Shown piece by piece: positions 11,684 to 23,582 of a stretch of DNA of 64,000 nucleotides. Source of the stretch: Hawksworthiomyces lignivorus. Lineage: Eukaryota > Ascomycota > Sordariomycetes > Ophiostomatales > Ophiostomataceae. How positions within the stretch are numbered: the first letter of the stretch is position 1; each line of letters begins with the position of its first letter. The notes beneath the pieces are model-generated. The model was not told the DNA's origin, ran no database searches, and was given only the letters and a program-made list of their open reading frames with translations. The stretch is taken from the NCBI GenBank assembly GCA_002917075.1, contig NTMA01000048.1, forward strand, positions 186,001-250,000, read 5' to 3'. The position numbers and the translations under genes are program-made.

Positions 11684-12579
11684 AGATGATTTGTTGAGGG
11701 TTCGGCTGCTACTAGGGACTATCAAGGCTGCTTCTCGCGGCAGAGACCAATCACCAGCTAAATCTTTCAACGCTACTTCACAACTAGAGCACGCTAGGCC
11801 ACTCAACCGCATCTGGACACAATTTATTAATATGCTGTACGGAGTACGATGGCATTTTTCATCTTTATGAGAAACACAAGATCCCTCTCGTTTCCCGGCA
11901 TTCCCGGCAGAGTCCCTGTGGCACCCAGGCCCCTCGCATCCTTTCCTTTGGGAACTGGAAACGTCGAAAGCGAAGCGAAAAGTTAAATTGAAAGTAACAC
12001 TTGTAAAACAGGAGTAGAAAATAGTAAAATCGCCTCACGGCGTCAACAGAGAAACTCAACTCTGCTTCCGTAAAAACCTTGAACATTATCGGATACACGT
12101 CCGTCTTCCACTCACGCCTTCCACTCACGCCTTCCCCTTTCTTCGGCCCCCCCATCTCTGATCCATCCTGGACAGTTTCATCCTTCATCGAGATGAAGAA
12201 CAGATGCAGATGGCGGAGCAGCCGCAGCGAGAAAATCAAACAAACAAGCAGGGAGAACAGTACAGCATAACAGAAAACTATGCCAGTGCCCTTTTGGTAT
12301 GAACCATGCAGGATCTTTGTCTTCCACCAATAACCATCCCGTCTTTAAGAACAAAAAAAGGAAGCAAAAGCAAGAAATATAAAAAACTCTGAGTGCGCCG
12401 TTTGTAGTAGAAAAACAGTAGGGTGTGTGCCGCCCATGTTTGTTGGTATTGTGTGAATACTGCCGGTCCCGAATGTCACCCCTGTGCCATTTTGTTGTCA
12501 TATAATACCTCTCTTCCCCTCCTAAACAAAGTACAGAAATCATCGCAAATGACGCGCGAAAGCGGCCTGAGCCTAAGCC
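11684..12579. other. Spacer between tRNA-Val and SNF2 3' end
   Basis: About 900 bp with no supported gene. The right part is presumably the SNF2 3' UTR. A short tandem duplication, CCACTCACGCCTT, is seen near 12,108-12,133. Confidence 0.5.
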
Positions 12580-15500
12580 TTATTCGCCGTCGCTCTTCGC
12601 GCCGTTCGCCTCGCCGCTTGTGCTGTTGAGGCTCACGCCATTCGACACGAGCTTGATTTTGGGGAGCGGGTTCGCCGCAGGGGCCGGCGTGCCTGTGCTC
12701 GCGCTCGGCGCCACCGACGGCTCCTTGGTAGAGGAAGACGATGACGGCTCTAGCTCCTGGAGTTCGGGGTGGGCAGCTAGCTCCTCGTTGAACTTGGCGG
12801 TGAAGAATTCCTGTCACTCAGGTTAGTAATACTGAAATAAAAAAAATGAGAAACGCAGGAAAGAGAATCTACTCACGTCCATCGTGTTGGCGTCCGAGTA
12901 CAGCAGGCTGCCATCGTCGTTGTAGGTGCGGCAGTTGTTGCACAGGAGCTGGATGTCGGCCCGCATGTCGCTGAGCTTGTGGTACTCGCCTTTCTTGATC
13001 TTGGCGTTGATCTGGTTCATGCAGATGGGCCGGGCGATGACCACATAGTAGTCGCCGTAGTCGCGCTTGGACGGAAGCTTGACAAAGGGCCCAATGATGA
13101 GCCGCTTGGCCGCCTCCTCGTCCTCGTCGTTCTTGTCCTCGCTGTCCTCGGGCTCCGGGTCGTCCACCTCGAGCGTCATGAGGCCGTCGAACAGCCGCCG
13201 CAGGCTCTCCTGGAGCTGCGCGCGCTGCTGCGGCTTCATGCCACCATCTGCTCCGGCGGAGGCGGCCGCAGCCGCCCCGTTGGCGTGGCCGGCGACGGCC
13301 TTGGGCCGCCCCAGAGGGCCGCGCCTCTTCTTGGCCGGCGGCGGCTGCGCCGGCTCGTCCTCGCCGTCGTCCGCCTTGCGCTTCTCGTTCTTGAAGCCCG
13401 GCTTGCGCCCGCGCTTCTTGACCGGAGTCTCCTGCTCTTCTGTGCTGGCTCGGCTCGCCACCGGCGAGTTCTCCACCGACGCGTTGGACGCGTTGGCCGC
13501 CGCCATCCGCTTCATCCGGTTGGCTTCGCGCTTGTCCTTGCGCGCCTGCTTGCGCGCCGCCGCCGCCTCGGGCGAGTCCTCGTCGTCGTCGACGGCCATG
13601 AGCCACTGCTCTTCTGTCAGGCCGTCGTCGTACCGCACCTTTGTCCGCTCGCGGGCGCCGCGGCCCAAGATGACCTCGGCCTCCTCCTCGACCGCGTTGG
13701 GATCGGCCAGGTAGATGTCCGGCAGCTCGTCGTCCGTCATCAGGCGCGGCACGCCCTTGCAGCCCGGCGCCGTGCCGTAGATGGGGTCGCGGCTGCGCTC
13801 TTCGTCGATCTTCTGGAATGTGACCAGCTCGTCTTCGCTGCGGGCGAGGATCATGTTCAGCTCCTCGTCGTCCATCTCCTCCTGCTCGCCCGACTCGGCC
13901 ATGTCGGCCGACTCCAGCAGCGTCCGGAGCATGGCGTCACGATCTGTCTCGGACGACTTGTTGTCGAAGCGACCGGCCTGGATGACCTTGCCGTCCATGT
14001 CGAGCTTGAACCGGGCGCGCTCGAGAATCTTCTCCTCGACCGACGTCGAGGTGATCAGCCGCAGAATGCGCACCTCGTTCTTCTGACCGATACGATGGGC
14101 ACGATCCTGCGCCTGCAGATCCTGATGAGGATTCCAGTCAGAGTCGTAGATGATGACCGTGTCGGCCGTCTGCAGGTTGAGACCCAGACCACCGGCGCGG
14201 GTGGACAGCAAGAACATAAAGTACGGCGAGTCCGGGTGGTTGAAGTCGCGCAGCAGGTCCGAGCGCTCGTCTGCCTTGGTCGTACCGTCCAGACGAAGGT
14301 ACTGGAACCCGCGGAACCGCAGGAAGTCCTCCATGATGTCCATGATGGCGGTCATCTGGAAGAACATGAGAACGCGATGGCCGGTGGCCTTGTACTTGGG
14401 CAGAATACGCTCGAGCAGCTCAAACTTGCCGGCCGTCCGCCACAGCAGATCGTTGCTGATGTTGAGGGGGTTCATAACCGTCTCGATCTCGTCAAACACA
14501 AATGGATGGTTGCACAGCTTGCGGAGCTGCATGATGACGTTGCTCAGGCCGCGGGCGCCCAGCTTACCGCCCTTGCCGTCGCTGACAATGAGCTTGTTGT
14601 TGGCCAGCATCTCCTTGTACAGGCGGGCCTGCAGGGCGGAGAACTTGCACTTGATGACCTTTTCGGTCTTGTCGGGGAGATCCTTCTCGACGTCCTTCTT
14701 GAGACGCCGCAGCAGGAAGGGCTGCAGCACCTTGTGCAGACGACGAATGACCAGAATCTGTTCTTCTTCGTTGAGCTCCATGCGGTCTTGGCCACCGGTA
14801 TTGGCAAAGGGTGTGTTGAACCACTCGTCGAATGTCTTGGCCGACTTGAAGATGTTTGGCAGCACAAAGTTGAGCATGGCCCACAGCTCGCCGAGGTTGT
14901 TCTGCAGGGGCGTGCCGGTCAGAATGAGGCGGAAGCGGGTGTGGTAGTACTGCGTGATGGTGGCGCTGAGCTTGGAGTTGCTGTTCTTCATGCGGTGGCC
15001 CTCGTCGACGATCATGTGGAACCACTTGATCTTGCTCAGCAGCGGGCGGTCCTTGATGACATACTCGTATGTGGTGAGCAGCACCTGGAAGCGGCCCTGG
15101 CGGATCTTATCCTGCTGCGCCTTCCGGGTAGTGGGCGGGCCCTTGTAGACGATGCGGGCCACGGACGGCGCCCACTTCTCAAACTCGAGATTCCAGTTTG
15201 TCAGCGTGCTGAGCGGTACGATGACCAGGTACGGGCCGAACTGCTGCTTGCGCTCGATCAGGTACGTGATCAGACTGATGGTCTGGATGGTCTTGCCGAG
15301 ACCCATCTCGTCGGCAAGAATACCGTTGAGGTTGTTGTTGTAGAGCGACAGCATCCACTGGAGACCCTTGACCTGGTACTCCTTGAGCTTGCCGCCGACG
15401 AGAATGTTAGCCTGCTCCGTGACGTCCTCCTTGATGCGGTGAGCCACGGCATAGTAGTCGATCTTGCTTGGGGCGCGCTCCTCGTCCTCGGAGTCGAATT

Positions 15501-17276
15501 CGCTCTCCTCCTCGACGCGGAGGCGCTCGTCGCCATAGCGCTCGGCAGCCTCGCGTTGCTGGGCTTTGACGGACGATGCGAGCTGGTGCAAGAAGCCATC
15601 GGTCTGGCGCAGCAGGTGGGTGATACGGGTATCCTTGGCCTGGTCGAGCAGCTTGAGGTAGGCTTCCTCGTCGTTGGCCTTGAGGGCCTGCAGACGCTGC
15701 TTGGCCGTCCGCTCGATGCGCTTCTGCTCTTCCTTCTCGATGTTGAAGTGCTGGTTGAACATGACACGGCCCAGCTTCTGCATCTTGGACCGCTGGTTGG
15801 CGGCGACGTTGCGGACTTCTGCGCAGTGCTTCTGCACAGCGGCGAGGAAGTCGGTGTGCCGCTTCTTCTCGCGGTGCTCGCGGGCGTCCCGCTGCTGCTT
15901 CTCAAGCTTCTCGGTGATGCGGGCCTCGCGCACGCTCTGTTTCTTCATGCGGCGATAGTTGCTGCGGTTCGTGGTCATGGCCAGGTTGTCGTAGTGCATC
16001 ATCTGGCGGCCGATCTTGTCGCGCAGCGCGCGTTGGAGAGAGTACAGGCTCAGGCACTTCATCTCGATGTACGCCTTGCGCTTGATGGTGTCATCGGGCG
16101 TCAGCGTGTTGGTGGCGGTGTCCCAGTAGCTGATGTTGCTCGGCAGGGACTTGAGCTCGGCATACCGCGCGCTCATCCGGTTGAAGACAATCTTCTCGCG
16201 CTCGATCCGCAAGGCATCAAAATCAATACCGGTCGGCAAAATGCCGGGGATGACTGGGCGATTGATGCGGCGTCCGTGGTCGAAGTAGCTGATGGTCTTT
16301 CGCACGGCACCAGACTCGTACGGCGACTGCACCGTCTTGAACGACTTGACCTTACGGGCCGGCACAGACGCGTCCTGCGCCGCGGGCGCAACGCCATTCA
16401 GGGCAGACTTTGTGGCATCGTCCGCGCCGCCAGGGGTCTGGGTTTTTGCTGGGGTGCCGGTTGCGGGTGTTGCAGCACCGGACGAGAGTGCTGGCTTCGC
16501 AGGGCCGACCTGCTGCGGTTTCTCAGAAACAGAGAGGTTCTGTCGCCGGGACCGCTGGCCAAAGATGACCTGCTGCGTCTGCATTGGCACACCGGCATTC
16601 CTAGTAAGGTGCTTAAATGCTTGGATCTGGTGTCTCAGCAGGCTAAGCTGCTGCTGCGTGAAGTGGCCGGCCGCAGCGGGAACGCCAGGCGCGCCGGCGG
16701 GCGCGCCGGCGACAACAGGACCACCAGCACCTGGGTGCGCACCAGGCGTCGCTGGGCCGGCACCAGGAACTGGGCCGGGCGCACCGACGGGTCCGCCAGC
16801 AGCATTCGGCGGCATTGGCCGCCCCATCTGGGCTGATGGGTAGCCAGGCGCAGGGCGGCCGCCGGGATGTGGAGCGCCACCGCCGTTGAGAATAGCGCCA
16901 TTCGCGGCGGCAGCGGCCTGCTGTGCAGCGTGCTGTTGTGTTTGTTGTTGTTGTAGCATCTGTCGCTTGAAAGCCTGTTGCTGTTGGATGTTCATCAAAA
17001 ACTGCTGCGTCTTGATGTAGTCAGGGTCGTTCTGGGAGACGCCTTGCTCCTTCATCTGGCGGAAGCGCTAGACACACACATGTCAGCAAAGAATCCACTG
17101 GGAAAATATTCCAATGAAACTAGAAGCATGACAGGCAGGGAGATAATTGCCCAAGGAGAGGGAGATGGCTAAACACGTACCTGGAAGACTTCCTGGACTT
17201 GTTGTGATGTGACGCTATTTGGAGGCGCGGTGCCGGCCAGCGGTATGGAGGCCGCCGGTGCCTGGACGGATGCCAT
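12580..17276 (-). CDS. snf2: SWI/SNF-type chromatin remodelling ATPase (SNF2/STH1/BRG1 subfamily)
   Basis: This is the catalytic subunit of a nuclear SWI/SNF or RSC remodeller, which uses ATP to slide or evict nucleosomes. There are three exons: 17,276-17,181; 17,067-12,877; 12,810-12,580. Junctions are GT-AG and in phase, giving 1,505 aa. Domain order: Gln/Pro/Ala-rich N terminus; QLQ motif around residues 168-190 (QQQLSLLRHQIQAFKHL); HSA helix about 360-480; SNF2 helicase with Walker A DEMGLGKT near 618-625 and DEGH near 720; helicase C with LLSTRAGGLGLNLQ and HRIGQ; SnAC region (GTAPGCKGVPRLMTDDELPDIY); an AT-hook-like KKRGRKPGF; and a C-terminal bromodomain (YYVVIARPICMNQI...CRTYND) that continues across the last intron. 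The architecture is the complete BRG1 type. The long open frame on the opposite strand is a GC3 shadow. Whether it is the SNF2 or STH1 orthologue cannot be settled here. Confidence 0.96.
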
Positions 17277-18853
17277 GGCGGGTAGAGAGGTTTGTCTTCT
17301 CTTGCTCGCTACAGCGGAGGATTATGGATGAAAGCCTGGTAGGGGAGACTGTCGTTTTTCGGTGTTACGAATTGCACATAGCGGACGTCGCGCCAATCGT
17401 GAATCAATCGAAGGAAGGAAGGGAGACTGGAAAGTGGCGCGTCGAAACAATCGTCTAGGATGGTCGAGACGCGATTGAATGCAACTGGCGGTTGGCAAAA
17501 ACGATGTCGCGTTGATGAGTAACCTTCAAAGTGATGGTCTCTGGCGCGTCGTGTCGCGGTTGGCTCGATGGAGGATAAACTTTTTTGGGGGAGGCTATGG
17601 GTATAGGTATAGTGGCGATGGGGCCAAGGTGAAAAAAAAAGAGAGTTCGAATGTGGTTGGGCGACGTGAGGAAAACGAACGTAGGAGGCTCAAAAAAGCT
17701 CAAAGGGGCTTGGATCTCACGTTGTATTGGGGTTTGGAGTGGTGGTGGATAAAAACAACAGCAGAGGACGATAAAGGGGGATGGGAAAATAATGGATTAC
17801 GGGCGGAGAAGCGAGAGGGAGCGAAAAGCACCAGGCGACATAGGCCGAAAAAACAAGGGGGAAAGGAAAAAAAGAGGTGAAAAATCAATCGACGGGGTGG
17901 AGAGGAAGCGCTGGGAGAAGTGGCCGATGATCTCAGAAGCCGGAGGCGCGAAAAAAAATCGCGTTAGACGATGTCTCGGGCTTTTTGCGAGATGGGACTC
18001 GATGGATTCGGAGGGGGTTTGGCGATTTTTTTGATGCGCGCGCAGGTTTTGGCCGGGTTGATGATGTGGGAAGTGAAAGACCACGACTGACAAGATTTCG
18101 TGTGGATGGCTGGTGCGGGATGGCGAAAGGAGAGAGGCAGAGGACAGAGAGGAGCCCCATAGTAAATTTCAGAACGGGGGCAGGAGCGGCCAGGCAGGAA
18201 ACGGGTGGCGAAGTTGCTGCCTGAGGCCAGGAAGGAAGGTGCCAAGGGCGAAAATGGCGAAAAAGGGAAAGTGCAGCGAGCCAAACAGCGAGGACGAGAG
18301 GGAAGGTGCAAAAAAGCGAGGGAAGGAGCGCAGGAAAGGAGAGGGGCTGCTTCCTGCTTACGCGCCACAGAATGTCTTGGCGCGTTTGGGGCTCGGATAA
18401 ATGGATAATCGTTTGTTGTGACCACATCAAATCGAGTAATTAGTGGGGGAGGGAGGAGAGAAGGACAGGTCCAGTGCCGAATACCGTTTAAATACATATT
18501 TACCAGTGTTGCGTATGTAATACGAATATCTGTTTAAAGAACAGCGTAGTCGTATGTATGTAAGCAGAGTCAAGTCTTATTGTTTCGCCCACTACGTGAC
18601 CAGGCCTGTTGGCCACTGGTTCACAGGCCCCCAGTTAGACACACACACACATACACACACACACCACTTTTTCCTCTGTGCTCTCTGCAGCCCATTCACA
18701 CTTAATATGTAACTATGTCAGACACAAAAACTAGTAACTCGACAGATAAAATCAGGCAGAAGAAACACAGAGAACTAACAATCTATTCTAGGCTTAGTCC
18801 ATAATATTGATTTCCATTTGCAGCCTTTTTCTCGGGAACAGAGAGGTTTTGAG
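17277..18853. other. SNF2 upstream region
   Basis: About 1.6 kb with no supported gene. The first part is purine-rich on the plus strand and likely contains the SNF2 promoter and long 5' leader. A (CA)n microsatellite lies at 18,639-18,664, next to a short hairpin GGCCTGT...ACAGGCC at 18,603-18,629. Confidence 0.5.
18639..18664. repeat. (CA)n microsatellite
   Basis: An alternating ACACAC...ATACACAC tract of about 26 nt with a single interruption. Confidence 0.85.
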
Positions 18854-19650
18854 ATGGCTCTGTACAAAGACAATAAACACTACCAATGGTATCTCAATGC
18901 AGAACAAAATAAACGCCGTGATGAACTGCCTCCCTTCAAGTATCTAGCAGATGGGTCTGTGGAAATTGCCACTGGCGAGGTTTATTGTCGGTTTGCACCG
19001 GCTAGGGATTCTGAAATATTGTGTCCTTACAAGGTATTTTAAGTTCATTTATTTTATTTCTAACTCATACTTAGTTCACCCCAAGCTCGTCTATGCATTG
19101 CAATCTCGCTTTATATTTACATAGTATTTTCTTGCAACTAACAGAATAGACACGCTTCTCCAGCGAACATTCACTGCGCCAACATGTAAAAAAAGGTCAC
19201 AGTATTTCAGTGCCAGGAAAGAAAGTTGGTCGGTCGTCTTTGGCCGATGCGATGACTACTATAGGTTAGCTATAATTCTTCGCTGATACATTTTACAGTT
19301 CAATTATATTGTAGATTTATTTTATTTTATCTAACATATTATTAAGAATTTTATAAAGCTCTTCAAACGTCGTGTGAGGGTAATAGTGCAGCAACTTAGA
19401 CTGCTTCTGCCTCTGATTTATTTATCGTGCCTTGGACGCAAGCTAGGCCTGGCTATGATAGTCGTGCAAGTTTGGTTCTCATATATATTAGCCCAAGATA
19501 CCAGAAATGAAGCGAATGTGTGAAAAGGTTCGTACATATAAATATCCAGAATGCCTCATAGAGCAACGCATTTGCTCTCCTGTAGCACGCCTAGCTGCGC
19601 CTGACTCTTGTGAGATTTGGGAGAAGTTTGCTGTTCATGAGAAAGAGTAA
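18854..19650 (+). CDS. Possible small multi-exon gene or gene relic, unknown function
   Basis: I do not recognise a family. Three stretches read like protein in otherwise AT-rich DNA. Stretch A (18,854-19,033) starts at MALYKDNKHYQWYLNAEQ and contains GEVYCRFAPARDSEILCPYK, ending before a GTATTT donor. Stretch B (19,125-19,264) follows an ATAG acceptor in matching phase (RIDTLLQRTFTAPTCKKR and WSVVFGRCDDYYR) and ends before GTTAGC. Stretch C (19,492-19,650) reads PKIPEMKRMCEKVRTY...SCEIWEKFAVHEKE and stops. A joins B cleanly; B to C does not join in phase with the splice sites I can see. So this may be a small Cys-containing gene with an unrecognised exon, or a decayed gene. The first ATG in the frame is the start used here. 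Confidence 0.3.
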
Positions 19651-19875
19651 TTTGAAATTACCTCCAAGTTAATGCAATTATGTAATTAGCTCCATATGCT
19701 CATTCTTCACATTGGCAACGTGGATGGCCATAAGTTTACGTGAACATACACATGGGTATGCGTCCATGACGAAATGCAATTTTTTTTCCTGGGTATCTCG
19801 ATGGAATTTTTCTCTACATGTGTCCTGACCAGTATTCTTCCGTAAACGTACATAATACAAGGGCTCCAGCCGCGG

Positions 19876-21648
19876 CTACCGCTTCACCTTTTTCTTGTCC
19901 GGCTCGTCGGCCTCGTCGTCGCTGAGCTCGGCGTACTCGGTGACGGGCGCGGTCTGCAGGTAGGCGCCCGTAAAGATGGGGTCCTTCTTGGCGATGTCGG
20001 CATACTTGAGCAGGGCCTCGCGCGGGTCCTCGTGCAGCATGCGGCTCAGTGGGATGTTCTGCTCGATGTGCTTGTCGTCGGGCTGGCTGCGCATGAACGG
20101 CGTGGGCTGCGGCATGTGCGGGCGGCGGGGATCGGCCGCTTTGTCGCCGCCAGCGCCCTTGCCGCGCCGCGGCTGTGCGCCGGGCACGATGATGCTGTCG
20201 CCCGAGAGGCCCAGGCCGCTCTGGTCCATGGTGAGGGCGGCGTCGTCGTCGATGTGGCGCTTCTTGGGCGCGCGGCGCACAATGTCGGCGGCGCCGCGGG
20301 CGGACCGGGCCGGGTCGTAGAGCAGATGCGTCTCGCCGTTGGCGGAGCCGGTGGCCACCTGGTTGAGGCGGGCGTGCCACTCGACGACGATGAGCGGCGA
20401 GCCGGGGGTGACGGGCGTGACGGCCTCGGGCCGCAGGTTGCCCGGGTTGAGCACGTGCAGGTCGCCGGCGGCGGACCCCGTCAGGATGCTGGCCGAGTTG
20501 GGCCCGTAGCGGATGTTGGTCATGGCGAAGCGATCCGACGTCGACGCGTGCGCCGCCGTGACCAGCGGCTGCTTGAACTTGCGCGTGTCCCACAGCTTGA
20601 TGGTGCCGTCGCCGCCGCGCGTCACCACCATGCGGCCGTCGGCGCTGACGTCCACGCCGCCCGTCCGCGTGCCCGGCGCGTGCGCGTCGCGCACCTCGGC
20701 CGACGGCCGCGAAAACGGCCCGTTGCCGCTGTACAGCACCAGCGAGCCGTCCAGCGCGGCCGCCACCAGCACCGCGCTGCCGCCCGCGCCGCTGCCCTGC
20801 GCCGGCGCGCCCCACGCCACCGCCGTCATGCGCGACCGCCCCGCCGCGCCCGGCGCCCGCGACTTGAACACGATCACCTCCTTCTGGCTGCGCTTGTTGT
20901 TGACGTCCCAGATCCGCAGCGTGCTGTCTGCCCCCGCCGTCACGCACGTCTCGCGGTCCGTCGGGTGCCACGCCCCCGTCGCGATCTCCCCTACGTGGCC
21001 CTTGGTGTTGTGCATGTCCCGCAGGTACATGTCGCCCTTGACAAACTCGGTCAGCACCTCGCCGTCGCGCGACAGGATCTTGGCCTGCGGGTGCGCCGTC
21101 ACGCACAGCAGCACGTTGGCCGACTGCGGGTGGAACCCCACGTAGTTCACCGGGTGCGACTCCGTCGACGCCGACGGCCGCGTCTGCCACGGGTCCACGC
21201 TCTTGAACGCCCGCAGCGTCGTCGGCGTCATCGCCGCAAAGTCGTACAGCTTGACCGTGCAGTCGCGCGAGCCCGTCGCCATCCGCGACCCGCCCGGGTC
21301 AATCGACAAGCTCGTCACTGCCTTTTCATGTGTCTTGAAGACCAGCTCGTGGGAGAGCGGGTATCTGTCGAGGTCGTCTTCGTCGTCGTCATCGTCGTCG
21401 CTGGAGTCGTCCGAATCAGTGTCAGATTTCGACTCGCTGTCGCTGTCCGCCGACTTCCCTCCTTTCTTGTCGCCTTTGTCCTTTGCCTCAGATTTCGGCA
21501 ACCTCCATGCTGGCCTTCTTGTGCGTTCTATTTGTGCTTCTATGTCGGTCTCTCTGGATTTCTTTCCAAATGTTGTCGGCAGGAAAGACTTTAGCGGGTC
21601 GTCGTCCGCCAGGACGGGGTTGTCGACGTCGAATTCCTCGTCGCTCAT
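19876..21648 (-). CDS. wdr70: WD40 repeat protein of the WDR70 / gastrulation-defective-1 family
   Basis: WDR70-type proteins are nuclear WD40 scaffolds; in fission yeast and human they are tied to chromatin ubiquitination and DNA repair. That role is known for the family and not shown here. Single exon, 590 aa. The N terminus MSDEEFDVDNPVLADDDPLKSFLPTTFGKK and the following acidic Ser/Asp tract (about residues 65-93) precede the repeats. WD repeats are clear: HEKAVTSLSIDPGGSRMATGSRDCTVKLYDF; GEIATGAWHPTD...CVTAGADSTLRIWDV; GGVDVSADGRMVVTRGGDGTIKLWD. The family-typical segment DPWQTRPSASTESHPVNYVGF is present. The C-terminal basic tail ends DKKKVKR. The GC-rich gene has long antisense open frames that are shadows. 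Confidence 0.92.
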   Translation of the reverse strand: MSDEEFDVDNPVLADDDPLKSFLPTTFGKKSRETDIEAQIERTRRPAWRLPKSEAKDKGDKKGGKSADSDSESKSDTDSDDSSDDDDDDEDDLDRYPLSHELVFKTHEKAVTSLSIDPGGSRMATGSRDCTVKLYDFAAMTPTTLRAFKSVDPWQTRPSASTESHPVNYVGFHPQSANVLLCVTAHPQAKILSRDGEVLTEFVKGDMYLRDMHNTKGHVGEIATGAWHPTDRETCVTAGADSTLRIWDVNNKRSQKEVIVFKSRAPGAAGRSRMTAVAWGAPAQGSGAGGSAVLVAAALDGSLVLYSGNGPFSRPSAEVRDAHAPGTRTGGVDVSADGRMVVTRGGDGTIKLWDTRKFKQPLVTAAHASTSDRFAMTNIRYGPNSASILTGSAAGDLHVLNPGNLRPEAVTPVTPGSPLIVVEWHARLNQVATGSANGETHLLYDPARSARGAADIVRRAPKKRHIDDDAALTMDQSGLGLSGDSIIVPGAQPRRGKGAGGDKAADPRRPHMPQPTPFMRSQPDDKHIEQNIPLSRMLHEDPREALLKYADIAKKDPIFTGAYLQTAPVTEYAELSDDEADEPDKKKVKR

Positions 21649-22533
21649 TTCTTGTCTGTCGTCTGCAGCCCTGTTAATTTTTTCAGCCTATGGTGCAAGT
21701 TGTTCCCTCAGCATCGAGCTGCTGTCGGAAAACAGTTGGCAGTGTTTCTGCGAGGAGGAAATAAAAGCTGTTAACAGCCCGCCACCTTGAATCTAAGATA
21801 ATATGTCGTTGTACTCCGCAGGCTGTATACAGCTAAATCTTAGTGCAAAATGCGGTATTGAGACCCACTATTGTGACTAATCAGATCCGTAGCTGCTTTC
21901 AGCAGGCGGCAATACTGATCTGCTGTAGGTTTAAAATTGGGGCTTGATCCAGACCATTTCAGGCAGTTTCAGGTAGGGCAATGCTGTAAGCGTCGTGCAT
22001 CTAGCGATAGCCAGCGACCTTCAGGGCTGGCCCACGATCACTTTGGATGGAATTTTATTCTGCATTCCGCCTCGAAAATTCTTTAGACATTCTCTCGACA
22101 GCTGGCGTTTCCATGTGTATAAGATAATAATCCTCTCGAGTCTATTTGAGGGTTTGCTTTTGCACATTCCAAAGACACTTATTTGAGGACCCAGTGCTGG
22201 GTTTCTTGGTACCTAATAGCGTGTAAGAGGCGTGCTGTCATCGTAGGGACCGACATTGCACAACTCAACCTCACTCATCTTTTGTACTGGCTAATATCTA
22301 GTTATTTAATTTCCAGTTAACTTATTAGAACATAAATCTTATAAGAATTATTTTATGTATTCTCCAAATTTAATCTAGCTATACGATTTGAGGGAGTGTA
22401 TTCGTTTGGTTAAATCTTCCATTTTTGCGTACCCTATTTTTCATGTGAATACTGTCTGCACCGTCTTAGCAGTGAACGATCTGTGCAAGGATGTGTCATA
22501 AGCCATTTGTCTTGTTCTATATGTTCTAGGCTG
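21649..22533. other. AT-rich spacer, WDR70 upstream
   Basis: No gene seen. The first ~150 bp is the WDR70 5' flank. From about 22,250 to 22,450 the DNA is strongly AT-rich and marks the drop from core-like to accessory-like composition. Confidence 0.5.
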
Positions 22534-23582
22534 CTATGTAGCAGCCACAGCCGGCGCGGCGCTCCGCAGCTCCTCCAACCGGCGCAGCTCCTCCTCCTTC
22601 ACGCGCGCCTGCATCTTGAGGCGCTCCGGCACGACCGGCTCGCGCGGCGACGTGATCGTCCACCCCGGTAGCCGGTCCTTGCCCAGGGCGCGCAGCGTCT
22701 TGCGCTCGACAAGGCTATAGTCGCCGGCCGGGCGGTCGAAGCAGAAGGGGGCGCGCAGACTGACGGGCGGGTTCGTGATGATGCGCACGCGGCGCAGCGG
22801 GTTGCTGGACGCCGAGTGCAGCATCAGCGGGTGCAGCAGGTAGACGTCGCCGCAGTCGCCCGTGGCCTCGACGAACTCGGTGCAGCTGCGCGCCAGCCGG
22901 TCGAACCAGTCCAGGTTGCGCTGCTGCGTAAAGTCGGCGCCGTCGCGCGGCGCCATGCGCGGCGACACCCCGTCCGGGTGGTCGTGCAGCCACCGCGCCA
23001 TGTGCGGGATCGCCTCGGGGCAGATAACCGTGCCGCCGCCGCCGGGAACCACGTCCGTGAACAGCGGGATCACCAGCAGGCCCTGCTCGGGGCTGTCCAG
23101 GTAGTGCACGAAAAAGTCGCCGTCCACGTGCCACCCGCCCAGCTCCTGCGGCGGCACCGCCCGGCCCGCCGCCTCCGCCGTGCCCAGATTGACAATCAGC
23201 GAGTCGTGCCACTGCCGCGAGCCCTCCGTGATGCGGTCTTCGCCGCCACACAGCTCGCAGATCGCCGCCCACGCTCGCGGCGCAAACGCCGCGCAGTCAA
23301 ACGACGTGTGTGACGGCATGTTCTTGCGGCCCTTGTTCCACGTCGGCTGGTCCGTGTTCCACGTCGACGGGTCCGTCGGCGACATGCCCAGCCGCGTCCA
23401 CACGTCCTTGATCACGCCGTCGGCCTGCTCTCTCGTAAAGGCCTTGGGGATCCTGTTTTCACAGCAGTCAGCGCGAGCATCCAAATGCAGCGAATTCGGC
23501 CTAGTTGCCCTTCTTACTTAAGCCAGCCATGTGTAAGGAAATGCTCCTTTTCGGCATCCGTGAGCACCGGAATCTGAGCCAT
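22534..23582 (-). CDS. Phytanoyl-CoA dioxygenase-like Fe(II)/2-oxoglutarate oxygenase
   Basis: Two exons, 23,582-23,518 and 23,452-22,534, joined by a GT-AG intron in phase 2, give 327 aa. The start MAQIPVLTDAEKEHFLTHGWLK is the usual beginning of fungal PhyH-like proteins. The Fe(II) ligands of the HxD...H triad are visible: His130 and Asp132 in GGWHVDGDFF, and the distal His in DVYLLHPLMLHSAS (His229 or His234). The basic RRVRIITN that follows could bind 2-oxoglutarate. The family hydroxylates small molecules, from phytanoyl-CoA to secondary metabolites, and the substrate cannot be read from sequence. The gene is GC-rich like its left neighbours. The C-terminal ~60 residues are charged and helical. 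Confidence 0.9.

Noticed and set aside
12979..16836. A 1,285-codon open frame on the plus strand
   Set aside because: It is antisense to the SNF2 ATPase gene, and its Leu/Val/Glu-rich, motif-free sequence is the usual mirror of a GC3-biased gene.
20032..21594. A 520-codon plus-strand frame, and a 458-codon minus-strand frame at 19,814-21,190
   Set aside because: Both overlap the WDR70 gene out of frame and are Arg/Ala/His-rich shadows without domains.
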